From contig CM072163.1 of assembly GCA_036850595.1 (NCBI GenBank), positions 19,244,639-19,308,638 on the forward strand: DNA of 64,000 nucleotides, read 5' to 3'. Under the pieces are notes generated by a model. That model was not told the DNA's origin. It searched no databases and was given only the letters and a program-made list of their open reading frames with translations. Below are positions 11,686 through 25,064 of the stretch, in pieces (the first letter of the stretch is position 1; each line of letters begins with the position of its first letter). The DNA is from Rhyacichthys aspro. Taxonomy: Eukaryota; Chordata; Actinopteri; Gobiiformes; Rhyacichthyidae. The position numbers were made by a program, and so were the translations under genes.

Positions 11686-14279
11686 GTTTGTGGCCAAAAA
11701 CAACTATTTGATTGACAATGTAAAGAAACATTTATCACGTTACTTAAGAGTTTTATGATTATAATCATAACATTAGCATAAACAGAAGAAAGAAAGGAAG
11801 GAATTTATAATAGCAGGTGTCTCTCAGTGTCACTCACCTTAACTTACAGAATGCAGCTTCTCAGCAGCAGAGGGGAACTGTTGGCGCTGTTTTGTGCCAA
11901 GGAACTGCTCAAACTTACTAACTTCATTTAAAGTAAAAAAGTTACATAATATTGCTTTTACTTTGTGACCAAAACTAAAACTTATGCCTGCTCCAGACAT
12001 TCATATAGCATAGCTCTTCCTCTTTTGGCTGCGCTACAGACATCTGCTCTCAGAAGGATATCAAGTCGCTTGATTTTAGTGTTGCATCTTGTCATGCTCA
12101 TAGTGTTTCTGGTCTAATTAGTCATCTGAGATCAGAATTTCATTACCACAGTTCAGTCGAAAGCAAAACCAAGACTTACTTTTTTGAGTTGTCTCGGTGC
12201 ATGGTTTGTGCACACTGAGGTTTGCATGGCCCAGTATTCACACTTCCAACAGAGCAACCACAACGAAGTTTGTTGGAACTGCACCAAACATACTAAGTGC
12301 AAACACACTTTTAATCCTAGGTTTCATTGTTGTTTGATTCTGGTTTAATCCTGGAACAGTGGAAGTTTTGTCCATATTGCCTCAGGTTTTGGTTTACTTT
12401 TGGGATTAATCTTGATTTTGGCAAAAGTTGACTCTGACTCCTGGACCCTGTACAATGAAGTTAGTTGAACCTGTAGCTGGGAAATCTTGCTAACCCTTTA
12501 ATCTAGCTTCGTAGAACAGGGCCCTGGTTTTGTCTTAATTCAGATCTTAAATTAAACTGATTTACCCCTGGTTTTGGCCATGGCTTAACCATGGATTTCT
12601 TCCTTGTTTGGTCCTTGTTCTACCCTGTTTAGGTCCTTAATTTAGTCTTGATTAAAATTCTATTCATTTTATTTCAATAGTTACATATTTTATCGATGCT
12701 GTTTGACATCTCTAGCCGTCTTTTCTCTCCACACAAGGTAATGACAGCGGAAGACAGCAATGGACAGATAAACATGGGATAAAAGACAGAGACGGACAGA
12801 TGAGAGGTTTCTGAAGGGACAAGTGAAGAAGATGGACGCAGATTAGAAGGACACACACAGTGAAAAAAGCATGAGCCATATTCAGACGGAACAAGAGAAA
12901 GTGCGATTTATGGGAGTGGCACTAACGTAAAAGCAGAAAAATAGATTTGACTGAGAGGGGCTTGTATGAGACGTGTTTGCATAGCTCCCCTGTGATTTCA
13001 AAAATGCGTTTGATGTTTTCTAAGTAGTCACGGCGTTGCTATGGTTTCGATGGCTGTGAAAGTCAGTCTCTCTCTGTCACCCAGCCACGTTGCACATTTG
13101 TAATAGCCACATTTAGGCACCATTTCACACCACATCGGATTAGAGCTGGATGCTCGAATGCAAAAGAGTGCACGCTAATAATGCAAATAGAATCCTTTAT
13201 GTGAGAAAAAAGAGAGGGGCTAGAATGAAGTCAACAGGCAAATCCACTAAGGCCTTAAACAGGGCACGTATCTTCAACTCACATCTTTAAAAAAAATACA
13301 CTGTTTGGTCTGGACTTTTGGAAAATCAAAACCAAATTTGCAGAAGCCAAAAGAGCAGTGGACCATGGTTTGGATCAAGCTGCTGGTCTTTGGTCTGAAA
13401 AAAGATGTGGTGCTGAGGTAAAAAACTGTTCAGAAATCTCTTTGTGCATGTTTTAATTGATCTGTTAGCAGTATTCTATAATAACAACAGGTCTGTAATA
13501 GCTATAATAGCTCAAATGACACTTCCCATAGTTGTGATACTAAACTGAGCTCCAGGAAGCCAAAAATGTATTGGGCTTATGCCTCAAACTCACCAAAGGC
13601 CATGACAGATTTGAGATCGAGGTCTGATTAACACATCCCTGTTGCAGTGTGAATCAAAAAGTTACTAAATAATAATAACATTCAAGAGCATATCATAATG
13701 CACTGAAGAAGACTGAGCACGTCACTGTGATACAGTATTGAGTCAGCGACAGTTCTGCTTAGCAACAAATAGAGGATACATTTTTCCAACTTGTAGGGGT
13801 AAAAAAAAAATAGCCGCAAGCAACAACAGCGGGCTGAACTGCACTGCTGCATATAAAGAGGCCAGAACACCCACAGTTGCCCTGATTAGAAATATTCTCT
13901 TCAGGTCATTGTTGGCAGTGGGACCATGAGTCACGACAAGGTCATGCTGACTTTCTATTGGAAATGATCTTTATATTTTGTAAAAAAATCCCTTACTTAA
14001 ATCCCTTTACTCTGGTGTGACATGTAGATTAGCATTTTTAACTTAAAAGTCATTCGCCGTTTCATTTCTCAGTGGATTGTCTGCTAAATAATGCCATTGT
14101 GTCTCCCTCTTATCACTTCGGAGCAGATAAAATGTTTGCCTTCACAGACAAACAGACCCCTCGACAGCATGAGATACCAGACTGCACTGAAAATGAGCTG
14201 TCACTCGAGTAGCTAAAATAAAGTATGAGCTCATATTTTGAGATGTTAATATGTTGTGGGGATTTTGATTAATAGTAAA
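11686..14279. other. Intergenic, low-information sequence
   Basis: No gene seen. From 12300 to 12660 there is a degenerate pattern built from 'ggtttaatcctgg' and 'ttggtc'-like units. An RFX-like motif GTTGCTATGGTTTC lies at 13035-13048. The rest is unremarkable AT-rich sequence. Confidence 0.45.
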
Positions 14280-15500
14280 GAACAGGTAAAGAGAAGGTAA
14301 ACAGGAAGTGAAGTCAAGGTAAAGCGAAAAAAAAAAAAAGGTAAATGGGAATTAACAAAATGTAAACAGGAAGCAAACACAAGGTAAACAGCAAGTAAAC
14401 AGGGAAGTTAACAAAATGGGAATTAACAAAATGTAAACAGGAGGTAAACAGTAAGTAAACAGGGAAGTTAACAAAATGGGAAGTTAACAAAATGTAGACA
14501 GGATTTAAAAAAAGTAACCAGAGGCCTGATGGTAACTGACACAGCTACCCTGCTTTTATCCTGGTTTAGAAACAGAAAAAAAAAAGTGTACCAGTCAATT
14601 GTGAGCACAGTCACTTCGATCGGACACTGCATCAACAAAACCTTTTGTTCTTGGTCTCATCTTCTTTTCTTTTGGTTCAGAGGACATACTTTATTACACA
14701 CACTGCACAAAAACAATGAAGAGGACATTCATTTCCACTTTGAAATCTGTTTTAATATTTTAGTTGCTGCCACTATATCTTTGAATTTATTTGCACCTAA
14801 GTTTTACAAAGAATGTGTCAAATGTTTTTGATTCACCCCTTTTCATATTCGAAATTTCTTGTACATCACATACTTTTTATTGAGTTAAATCAATTTACAT
14901 GAATTTTTAAATTGGTCTTAAAGTGGTCTACTCTCTGTGTGAGCCTGTGTGAACTTGACTGAAGAGTAAACCTGACTGTCTTAAAAATTACACGTTTATA
15001 CAATCAGCTTTTTTCTCTTGTTTTTTTCCTTTTTCTCAGCAGAAATAGCCCCACCCCCTTTCCCTCCAGATTTAATTCTATTGGCTGTTCACTGCACAGA
15101 CACACGGTCAGGGCAACGGTTTAAATCTGAGTTAAGAGAGAAATTGTCCAACAGATGAACCCAAAGTTTCCTGGTTTGGATTTGTTTGTAGCCCTCTGCC
15201 AGTAAACTACAGGTAAACAGGAAGTAAACAAAAGGAAAACAAGAAGTTGAGAAGAGGTAAACAAGAATGTATGTATGCATTTATGTAGGTAACAAATGCA
15301 TTCATATAAAATAATAATAGGTTCACACTACATAATGATACTTTGCTGTTTATTAAACAGGGAAATCAAAAGGTAAACAGGAATAACACAGGAGAGACAC
15401 AGATGGTACACAAAAAGTTAAATGAAAGTAAACAAAGTAAATAAATTTAAAAAGTATATAGGAATTATTCCAAAAGTAAAGAGGAAGTAAAGAAAAGACA
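14280..15500 (+). repeat. Degenerate minisatellite rich in GTAAACA (forkhead motif)
   Basis: Loose units of the form 'ggtaaacaggaa' recur across three clusters: 14280-14520, 15211-15270 and 15360-15500. GTAAACA occurs 12 times on the plus strand between about 14299 and 15438, seven of them in the first cluster. There, 'agggaagtta' recurs exactly 60 bases apart (14401 and 14461). GTAAACA is the core binding site of forkhead factors (known). Any regulatory role here is inference. Confidence 0.7.
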
Positions 15501-18413
15501 AATAAGCCTCTATGTGTATAACAAATATGAATATAAAAATAAAAGTTTCACAATACAGTACCTTACAGCCAATTACTTTGCTTCAACTGAGAAGAACCCA
15601 GAATTATGCTGAACAAACTCTTGAACTCTTCCACTTTTTAAATTATTAAAGGTTATTTCAAAGGATGCTGCAACATTTTTATCACACAAACTAGGTAAAA
15701 ACAGCAAAAATACTGGCTATTGCAGACTGGAAAAAGACAAAGTGAGGCCTTTTTTGATGCCAACCCTAAGTACATCTGATAATGTTAACGTTAACTGCAT
15801 TTCATGATACTGACTCTGTCACTTCTCCCTCCACACACTCTCTCTTAAAAGTACAGTAAAACCCTCAGTGAGTGTTACATCTCTGTTATTTGTCTAATTT
15901 GTACAAGCTTGAATAAAGGTAGCGCCAATGCTTGGTAATTCAAGAGGACGGGTCTTCACACACTCAATCATCAGATTAAGAAGATGATTGGTGCAGTTGC
16001 CATATTTTTCTTGTGCTGTTAAAAATAAGCCCCTTTTTTTCTTTTTTTTTGTGGTGATTTAGGGATACTGCTGCCTTCAAAATTAAAACAGTGTATTCCA
16101 AGATCTTCCACAAGATGTAAATATACATAAATGTCAACATGAAAAATAAAAAATGAATGATGATGATTTTTAACAACACATGCAGCTCCAATGGAAACTA
16201 GGCTTATGTTTATAAAGAACTAACAATGCTGTAGTTTAGATGTAAATTAATACCAATAATATAATATATACAAAGTTTTTAACTTACTTTCACATGTATT
16301 CATTATTTAGTTGCAAAAATACACACAGACTTTTTCCACACGTTTGTTAGTTTATTTTGCACTTTTCTCCAGGCACTATATGGAAATCAAATTGGAAGCT
16401 GTAGCATTTCTACATTAAATCCCTAAATCAATAAACACTGCTTGCTTATATTTGAGCTTGTGGTCCATGCTCATAAACAAGGTATTAAAATAAGATTACA
16501 TTCTATTCAGTTCACTGTGTGGTCAATGGAAATAATTTCAGAAACTCAATTTTGTTCATGTTTAATTAGACCTGGACTGCTGCAGGTACAGATTATGTGG
16601 ACTCACATACACATATACTCTATTCTGTTCAGCTCATCTGCCTCTTATTAATTCTAGCTTTTTCTGTACGTTCTGTTGTGCTCAGGTGCAGCATGAGGCA
16701 GCCGTCAAACTCGCAGCAGATGGACGGAATGTGAAATACTTATTTGAGCAAAGGTAAGAGACAAACTGTCCCCAGAGATGAACGGTATAATCTCAAGGGA
16801 AATGTAATTGTCTGACAGCAAACAAAAAGCATCTGGAATGGATCGGAATCAGAGTCTGCTCAAACAGACGGCAAATGTAATTGTTGTCAGCAATATTCAA
16901 AATGACAATCTCATCTAAATGACAGGAAACATATTAGAAGTAATGCAGAGAAAATGGACCACATCAGAAACTAAGCTTTAATAGCTAACTAATCATTTAT
17001 TATATACTTATATTAACAACAACTGATCTCACAAAACCTAGGAATGATGGCTGAAAAGTATTTAAGAACGCTAATACTACTAATTAAAACTAAGACTAAA
17101 AGAATACATCTTGTTGGTATGCTAAAAAAAAAAAAAAGTTGAACAGAAGACTCAGAAAGTGCTGTCCTGAATGGCTTGTAATACTTTTCATGGCCACTGG
17201 ATGGAATCATGAGCTACTTGCCAGGTCTACCTCTGCTCATAAAAAAGTGTTTCAAAAGAAAGGCTTTTATTTTGCCAAAAGATAGCAAAAAATGTATTGG
17301 CCCCTAAAAGTGATAAAAACAATACAATTAAGAGAGAAAAATCAAACTAAACTTATTTAAATATCTTCAAAAAGAAAGAGATTTTTCTACTTACCTTTCT
17401 TGTAACCCTTGTGTAAGTATTGAACATGTAACATAAAAGCACAATTGGCTTATGGTTAATTCAAAGTCATCAGCAAATAAAAAAAAATCTAAAAAAATCT
17501 TTGTTCTTGGAAAATTACTGTTTATCAAAAGAACGAGATGTATTTCACTGTTACATTTATCTCTTTGCTTTTACTTTTATCCTAAACAAGGATCTGCTGT
17601 TAACTAATCAAGTGATTGCATGGGTTCAGACAACAGTGAATGTGCAATGAATGTGAAACACAACCTAAGCAGATATTCTACTGCTTGTAACCTACTCAAA
17701 AGACAGCATTAGTTCCTTAAGCTACATTATTCTATTTTCTTGACAACTGAAACTGTGTCTGTCTGCCTTCATCTTTGTGATGCTCACAGTTCATTGAACC
17801 ACACATATGTTTACTTCACCTCAGGTTCAGCCATAATAGTCTTTCTGTCATTTTTGTACTTGAATGGATTGTAAGGATCGAAGAGACATGTCTCATGCTG
17901 TGCTTCATGTGGTTGTTCTCCAAATAAACGAGGTACATGGCCAACACTGCAGCTACTATTTTACACTAGACTTGTTAGACTATATAGTACTATTGACTGT
18001 ACAAATAGATATATCCAGAAATCCCATAAACAGTATCATTTTACAGAATGGAGAAAGCAAATGAGAGGAGACGCAAATAGATTGGATAGATTAGCAGAGT
18101 GAAGAATCCATGTTGTGGCTGAAATATGTATTTGTGGTTGAAGCTTTATGTCCAGTTTTTCGGAATTTGAAGCATATGTCATTTTGCTGACTCAATATGT
18201 TTTCGGGTTATAAGAACTTTTACTGTGCTTCAGGTACAGTGCCGTACAAAGTCTTTGCCCTCTTTTAGATTTCGTACTTATTTGCACATTTGTCAGACTT
18301 AACTGTTTCTGATCATCAAACAAATTTAAATATTGACAAAGATAACTAACAAGTAAACATAAAATGCAGGTTTTAAGTGATGATTTTATTTATTATGTAA
18401 AAAAAAAAAAGCT
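15501..18413. other. Intergenic, AT-rich
   Basis: Nothing recognisable beyond short A-runs and an exon-like block at 16686-16753, which is discussed with the hypothetical gene at 10664-19099. Confidence 0.45.
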
Positions 18414-18864
18414 TAGCCTGGCCTGCCAGATGGCTTTCTCATTGTATTACATACAGAGAAAGTCAGTCTGGGATTGTCCTGCTCCAGCTCTTTCTTTCCG
18501 GCCAATTGTAGCGAGGGAGGCGGGATTTTGTAGCGTTAGAATTTTTTCAACCAAAACAGTACGCAGGTTTAGGTAGCTTACAATGGTCGAATATAAGCAC
18601 TAAACCCGATATTACACCCTGTGTCCTCAGATTTTATTCACCAGCATCTTCTCTCTCTAACGATGCTGGTATATGCTGTTGTTTGTTGTCAACTGGAATC
18701 TGACAGTCGCTTTTCTTACATCACATCTGTGGTTTCTCTGATTGGTTTACTCAGCGAGTGTTAGTTCCGCCCATGGTCCCGCCATAAAAATCCTGTTCAA
18801 ACCCTGCCCTACCAGACTGATTTCTCTGTATGTAATGAGAAAGCCGTCTGGCTGGCCAGGCTAA
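18414..18864. mobile_element. hAT-like MITE with ~53-bp terminal inverted repeats
   Basis: The left end TAGCCTGGCC is mirrored by GGCCAGGCTA at the right end. The inverted similarity runs about 53 bases, covering the 'gatggctttctcatt' and 'acatacagagaaa' segments on both arms. The element is flanked by AAAAAGCT at 18406-18413 and 18865-18872, an 8-bp target-site duplication as hAT elements make, though it sits in an A-rich run. There is no transposase frame, so it is non-autonomous. It shares its outermost ends with the element at 37037-37312. Confidence 0.85.
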
Positions 18865-21800
18865 AAAAAGCTATCCAAACCTACATGGCCCCTGTCAAAA
18901 GGTAATTGTCATCTACCATCTCTATACTAACTTTTGTCCTGTCACTAATCAAGCCAGAGGACATCGCCTTTGGATACCGTTATACAGCGTGTGGTGGACA
19001 ACAACAACCCCCAGGGTCATCGCCATGGTGACGAGCCAACATGGCAGCCGGGACACAGCAGGCTGCAGCCAAGAGTTCATGATCAGCCTGGAGGAGTAGC
19101 AGCTAAGTGAGTGGGCACCAGCTCAGAGCAAAGGAACACAGCTCACACCACAACACTGACCTCTGTACTCTATTTGTCATTTATCATTGAAAAATACAAT
19201 TGAAAACATGTTCTGATTATGTTTAATCAGTGTGATGTTTTTAATTCACAATGTGCATCACCAACACTGAATATCCAAATCTAAAAATTCTTGTTATTAA
19301 ACCCTTGCATTAGCATTCTGTAGAATATTACTGCCTTGAGAACAAAACATGCTTTGTTTAAAAGAAAAAAAGATTATTTTTCTCTACGCTTTTCATTTTG
19401 TTCCAAGAAAGTTAATCACCAGACAGTGTTTCATTCCACTGTTTGGAAAGTGCACCCACAGCTGTAACCAAACACTGAGGAGTTACCAAAGAAGTCATGT
19501 ACAGTGGTTTGTCAGGATGCTTTGTACCTATTATTAAAACTGAGCTGGACTATTTTTGATTAAAGCCCGCTACTTCCTGAATACTTGTTTATTCAAAGAG
19601 CGGAGATGATCACAAAAAACTAAAGCACACAGGCATTAACGGCTAGCTTTGTCCAGGTCTTTACCTTTTATTCAAAATTCAAACTTGTAGGTCTATAAGT
19701 AAAATTAAGAGATGTAACACAATGGATTGTATTCTGTAATGTTTCCTGGACGGAAGTGGAAACAACAGCAGTTATGATTAGATCCCATCACTTTGTTTTA
19801 TTTTTGGTTTATCTCAATCCAAGCTTTTAGCAACACTCTAAAAGAATCAAATCTATCTATCTATCTACAATGTCAAGCCTCTCTAGCATTATCTTTATAC
19901 TTTTTGATTTAGATTTCACAAAGCGCTGTTTTTTTCCCTGATATAATGTTCCTTTTGTGGCATGTGTAGAAATGAGTCAACATGCTTACAGCTCACTAGT
20001 TGCCAATTTGCCCCTGACTCATGTTGCTGGATAAATCCTCACATCGATTGTTTTTTGTTTTTTTGTTTTTTTCCCCCTGTATTCATCTCAGTTAAAATGA
20101 AAACACAAATGCTATTGTACTGATTGTTTTCAATACAGGTCTATTTACAAATGTGTCACTTTTCTGCCCACGGTTAAATTCAGGGCTTGTTATAGAATAT
20201 GTATTACATGCAGTGTAGGTCTACTTGCACTTTATATGTAAATTTCATACATGTATGCAGATAAGATTCTATGAAGCACTTATGCATTTTACATGTATTT
20301 TAGAAGAACGTGGGGGTAATAAATTTGAAGCAGCTTGTGTTCATGCAGAGCAGCTGCAGTGTTCTGTAGAATTTGGCAAAGTGGAGTGTCATGCTGTTAG
20401 CTTTGGCAAACCGTCTTTTCTCACAATGACTTATTTCTGCTTTCAGTCATATTTAATACGCTAATTGAAAATATTCTTTTGTATTCAATGATTAATTAAG
20501 AACATGTCTGAAATTTAAACACTGCTGCTTTTTAAAAAAATTGCAGCATTTGTTATAAGTAGGCTGATTTTAAAAGGTACAGTGTGTAGTTTTTGGCAGC
20601 ATCTAGCAATCTGTGCCTTTGAATGTCTATTTTTCCAAGATAGACAAATGTTGTGAGGTGATTTTGCACTATTAAAAATCACATTTCTGACAGATGTGCT
20701 CCATTTATAGTATAATGTAAATGGTACTTTTTACCACATTTGACAAAGTCTTATCTTTAATGTGACCTTTTGTAAAATCATGAAGATAAACTCAAAGCAA
20801 TGATACAATATTGTCGAATATCAAACAACATTTTTACATATTGTAAAAAAAAATAAAATAATAAAACTACAGTTAAGTTATGGAAGCGTAAAATGTAGTG
20901 TACAAGCACTCAAAAGGTCAGGGTTTTATATTTGCATTATGCAGAAATGTAGTTCACTTTGCTCAAAAATATAACAAATAACAAACAAGAAATACATACA
21001 AATAAAATATGTAACACATGAGCTACAACATATAATTTGTTAAATAAATACATAGTAATAAAACACAGATATATGTATTTGTCCAAAAAGGAAATTATAC
21101 TAAAAGATTGCATTTTCAGAGTATTTTAAAGTACTGCTGTGTAACATTTAGCCCCAAAATATGTCTTCTCAAAATTATTTTAGATGGTTCTTCTTGAATC
21201 GTGCACATCACAGAGAGAAAGTACCCTCAGCTAAACAGAAACCTCCAACTTCCTATCCTTTGACAGTGGCATATGGTGAGAGATTACATGAGTGAGGTGC
21301 TCTACCACACTACACATATAATAAAGAAAATAGACCAATACATTTGACCCTAGGAAAGTATTTGTACAAAATACACTAAAATGACCGTAACGTTTCAGAA
21401 GACATGTTCTTTCTTCCAAACTTGCCGTCTTAAATGTTTCTTCTTGTAAACAAACATGTCGACTGCACAGAGAGGGATCTGTGCCCTCTGATGCTAAAGG
21501 TTAAGCAGAGAGGATAGAAGTAAATTCAGTCATCGGTCAAAAAGGACTACTGTCAGACCATAGTGGCTAATGCAAAAAGAAAAGATCTAGATACACGTCA
21601 ATTGAAGCAGAATAAAGCTGCCCATGCAGCACTAAAGTGTTCGTTATGAACTAGTATAAACACCAAGCACGCAGATCTTGGCTGGCTAAATGTTAGTGAC
21701 AGGACATTAGCAACTTTACTGTATTAAGTGGAAATATAAAGTTAAAATCTTTTATGATTTTTTTTTTTTTAGATTTTTTAACAAAGAAGAATTTCATTGT

Positions 21801-22354
21801 TGTTGATAAGAATTAGTAAAAGTAAGTCTTTAAATGCAATTAAAAAGGTATATGGGGTAAATTATTTATAAATGAAATGTATAGTTTGTATTCATTTATT
21901 GTTTACATGGTCATCAGAATATGTAATGCATTTTCTAACTTTTTTGCAGGGATTGTAATTTGATTGAAATGTTTTTAATCAATATTTGTCATCTATCATA
22001 TATGTAAATGTATTTTGTACATTTACGATTGTATTTGTATAATATATTTTTAAAGAAGGACCCCAGGAAGAGTAGTAAGACTAACTAATTAAATAAATAA
22101 ATAGTGTTGAAAATAAATGTTTGAATGTTATGTATGCGCATTCTTTATTTTAATCAATGGCAATGCATCTATGTTTGCAAGTTCCCTTTTCATGCGATTG
22201 ATATCCCGTATAGAAACACAACTGGTGTGGGACTTGTATCGTCACTGTTTGAGTAGCAAATGCCACTCTTCCAGTTGCCTGTAACAAACCTGGACTTTCC
22301 AACAAGACCCGGACCTATTGGTGGAAATGTGTCTTAAGTCTTAGTCCTGCAATT
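18865..22354. other. Intergenic, AT-rich
   Basis: No confident gene. GC content rises at 18950-19100, where an exon-like block and the RFX-like site ATCGCCATGGTGAC (19019-19032) lie. At about 20575-20640 'gtacagtgtgtag' followed by 'catctagcaatc' resembles a common fish repeat fragment. From 20700 to 22200 the sequence is very AT-rich. Confidence 0.4.
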
Positions 22355-22450
22355 AACCCCACTTCACACCAAGGCTGCTGGAATAGGCTTCAGCCAGTTG
22401 TGATCTGTAATAGGATAAATTATGGAAAATCAACGCTTGAATGAATAATG
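22355..22450 (+). repeat. Tail fragment of a common fish LINE/SINE-type repeat
   Basis: The run 'gctgctggaataggcttcagcc', then 'gtgatctgtaataggataaattatgg', then 'tgaatgaat', is a diverged copy of the widespread teleost tail in which the consensus refers to 'gggataggctccagcc'. Short and decayed. Confidence 0.6.
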
Positions 22451-22566
22451 CACACCCCATTTTAAGGTGAAAATTAACATAAAAGTATCTCAACCGTGTA
22501 TTCTGAACAATTACATTCCACTATAATAATAAGTATAGTGCTTGGGAACCAGCTTTTCCATTTTCC

Positions 22567-22820
22567 AGAAGGTCAGTGAAAGTCAGGAGCAGCTGGAGCA
22601 GCAGCTGCAGGAAACCAGACGTGAAGGCCAGGAGCTGCAGCCTCCAGACACTGAAAGAGCTGAGGCCGGACGCTAAATGCCGAACTGAGACACACACACA
22701 CACAGACAGACAAATGCAGCGGTGGAAGAAAAGCAGTAAGACATCTGTCCCTGCAGGAAATATTACAGTCATCAGAACTCAGAGGGAGGCAGCAGGAGGC
22801 AGAGGGGAGGGAGACGTATA
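22567..22820 (+). other. GC-rich exon-like block of unknown identity, with CA microsatellite
   Basis: A pyrimidine-rich acceptor (ccattttccag, ending at about 22567) precedes a Q- and E-rich frame including SQEQLEQQLQETRREGQEL, which would form a short coiled coil before a TAA at about 22677. A second frame stays open to 22820. A (CA)n tract lies at 22690-22702. No neighbouring exons could be linked to it, and the composition may simply reflect CAG-type low complexity. Confidence 0.15.
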
Positions 22821-23879
22821 GAGAAGTGACTGTAAAAAGATGTGAAGGTAAAAAGGACAGATGTGTCTGCAGGCTCCTATAGGTGAACAGGTATATTTGA
22901 TCATGTACATATATTAACATAAAGAGCATATTCAAGTCTGAAAAAAGAGACACACTGATCCCAGCAAATAGTTCTTATCTGTTTCATGGCTAATGAGAAA
23001 GCAACAATTCAACATAAGTGTGACATAATGATAGACCGAATGCTAATGAGAAATCTAATGAAAGCAATTTGTCTCTTACTGGGGGCTTTTTTGTTTTATG
23101 ATTTTAATACGTTTTCTCCTCTTGCCATCTATCATATCCATACAACATACCATGTATTACACGCCCTGGAAAGATTAAAACACTATAACTGACTCGCGTC
23201 CCAACCTACCCCTCATCCCCAAGAACACCTCATTGACTCCTGATTTAATTTATTAAAATACTTACAATGGACCTTTTTGCCATTGTGAAATACCTATATT
23301 CTAAGTTCAGCATCAAACTAAACATGCATTGTCAGTATCTACGTTTCACTTTGCTTCCCTTTCCTATTTTTGTTTTTTTCTGTTTTGTGCTATGTCTGTG
23401 TAAGCAGGCATATCCGGTGCTGGAATAGACACTTTCTCTGTATTATCAATAGCCATCACTTAGCCAAAGTATACAAATGGGAGTGTTCACAGCTTGAGAC
23501 CTCACAACATGAGGATGTGGTATTGCAAAGCTTCTGGTATGTGCTGAACATTCTCATCTACAACCTTTATACCCGTTCATAAATAAAAAAAAAAAAAAAT
23601 TGGAACAGGGCCATGTTTACAACCCCTCTTCTTTTAACAACAGGCCACTTCAGCACCCAGACTCTTCTACTGTGAAGCCATCCTGTTTTGATGGATGAAG
23701 TATGTATTACAGGCCTTTTCTGAAGGAGATATTTCCGTTATATAGCTCTACACCCCTATATACTTCTCAGCATTCCTATATATCTAAGCTGCCCACGCCA
23801 CAGGCTCTAATGCAGCCCCATTCTATCAGAGATGTAGCCTTTTTTACTGTGTGCTATAACAAGCTGGATGGTCCCTATC

Positions 23880-24095
23880 CTCTTTAGTCCACAGCGCACA
23901 TCCATGCTGCCCAAAGAAGAATTTCACATTTCTATTCATCCTACCATAGAACTGTTTTCCATTTTGCCTCAGTCCATTTGAAATTAGCTTTGTCCCAGAG
24001 AAGATGTGTGTGGATAGTGTTCACATACAGATTCAAGCTTTGCATGATACTCTTGACAAATACTCACAATCAAATAATTCTTTTTATTATGAGCA
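23880..24095 (+). repeat. Fragment of a widespread teleost DNA-transposon-like repeat
   Basis: Recognisable strings include 'catgctgcccaaagaag', 'catagaactgttttccattt', 'gcctcagtccattt' and 'gctttgtcccagagaag' in that order, as in a repeat common in fish genomes. No open frame spans it. The class was assigned by recall of the pattern only. Confidence 0.5.
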
Positions 24096-25064
24096 ACATG
24101 TCTGTGCAACATTTTAGCTTTGTTTTGACATATTGTTCAAAAGCAGTGCTGTTTTACTTGACACCGTCCATGTTTTATTCATATTTTAACATCCTAAAAT
24201 ATACACCGCTCCACTAAGAATAAGCCTCACCAAACTGACCTCTTTAGAAAAGTGGAAAGAGGGCACGTTTCAAGAGGGATTCACAGCTGACGTCTCCTTT
24301 TAACAGTTCAGCCAAGGATTTTTCTTGAACAGTTTGTTGTCCTGTCGTTCTTTGAGGTAGAATTTGCTCAGAAAGGCCCACAGTCGGAGATTTGTCACAT
24401 AGTGATTGTGCCTGAGCCGAGGATCCCGCTGTGATAATCATGCAGCAATTACAGTAAGAGCACTTCTTATCCAGGGTGACCTGCAGTACTCAGATAGCAG
24501 CTGGGCCACACTTCAACAGAAACAGTTTGATGGAGCCTGCTTATCCTTTCTGGAAATCTAACTTGTGACCTTTTTTCGATTTGAGTCTTAGCTCGAAAGG
24601 CAGACACGCAGTTGTTGAGGTATTCCGACTTTTGAGTGAGTTACACTGAGGGAGGCTGCTTGTTTATGTCAAGGCGAAATGTATCTGAACTAAAAATAGT
24701 GTAATGGCAGTAGTCATGGAAACGTGGAGCGGACTGATGCGGTGAAACGACTCTGCTCTGATACAACGTCATCTTGATTCATAACAGAGGATGTCAGGAT
24801 TCCCTAGCAGCCTGCAAAACCAGACGAACCGTGAATGTATTTGATGTATTCCTGGAATTCCTGGAAGAAAATTTTAGTTGTTTAGGATGTTTTGGACAAT
24901 GACTTCTACACTACAAATAAATTATATATTTACATTTGTGTTCCACCATCCATCCTTATTCTACCGACTTCTATAAAGCCCTAATCACACTGTGCAGTTT
25001 TTGTAATATTTAAGCATTTCTGACTTGACCTGAATGAGCTACAGTTAGCATCTGATGCACATTA
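24096..25064. other. Intergenic, nothing recognisable
   Basis: No gene, RNA or repeat that I can name. A partial RFX-like half-site (GTCATGGAAAC) lies near 24713. Confidence 0.4.

Larger units (their letters stand above)
10664..19099 (+). other. Hypothetical three-exon small gene (unconfirmed exon-like blocks)
   Basis: Three plus-strand blocks have good splice signals and fit together in phase. They are 10664-10699 (gccATGg start, 12 codons, then TGG|GTGAGC), 16686-16753 (acceptor tgctcag, donor AAAG|GTAAGA) and 18958-19099 (acceptor agccag, stop TAG at 19097). Joined, they would give 81 residues. The last frame uses mostly C or G at third positions and contains AMVTSQHGSRDTAGC. I recognise no family. 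The introns would be about 6 and 2.2 kb, and a MITE lies inside the second. Decoy splice sites are abundant in 64 kb, so this is a weak hypothesis. Confidence 0.12.

Noticed and set aside
14529..14831. Plus-strand frame of 100 codons after the GTAAACA repeat
   Set aside because: No family resemblance; typical chance frame in AT-rich DNA.
22573..22953. Minus-strand open frame of 126 codons
   Set aside because: Its composition comes from the CA/GT microsatellite and CTG-rich stretch, with no family resemblance.
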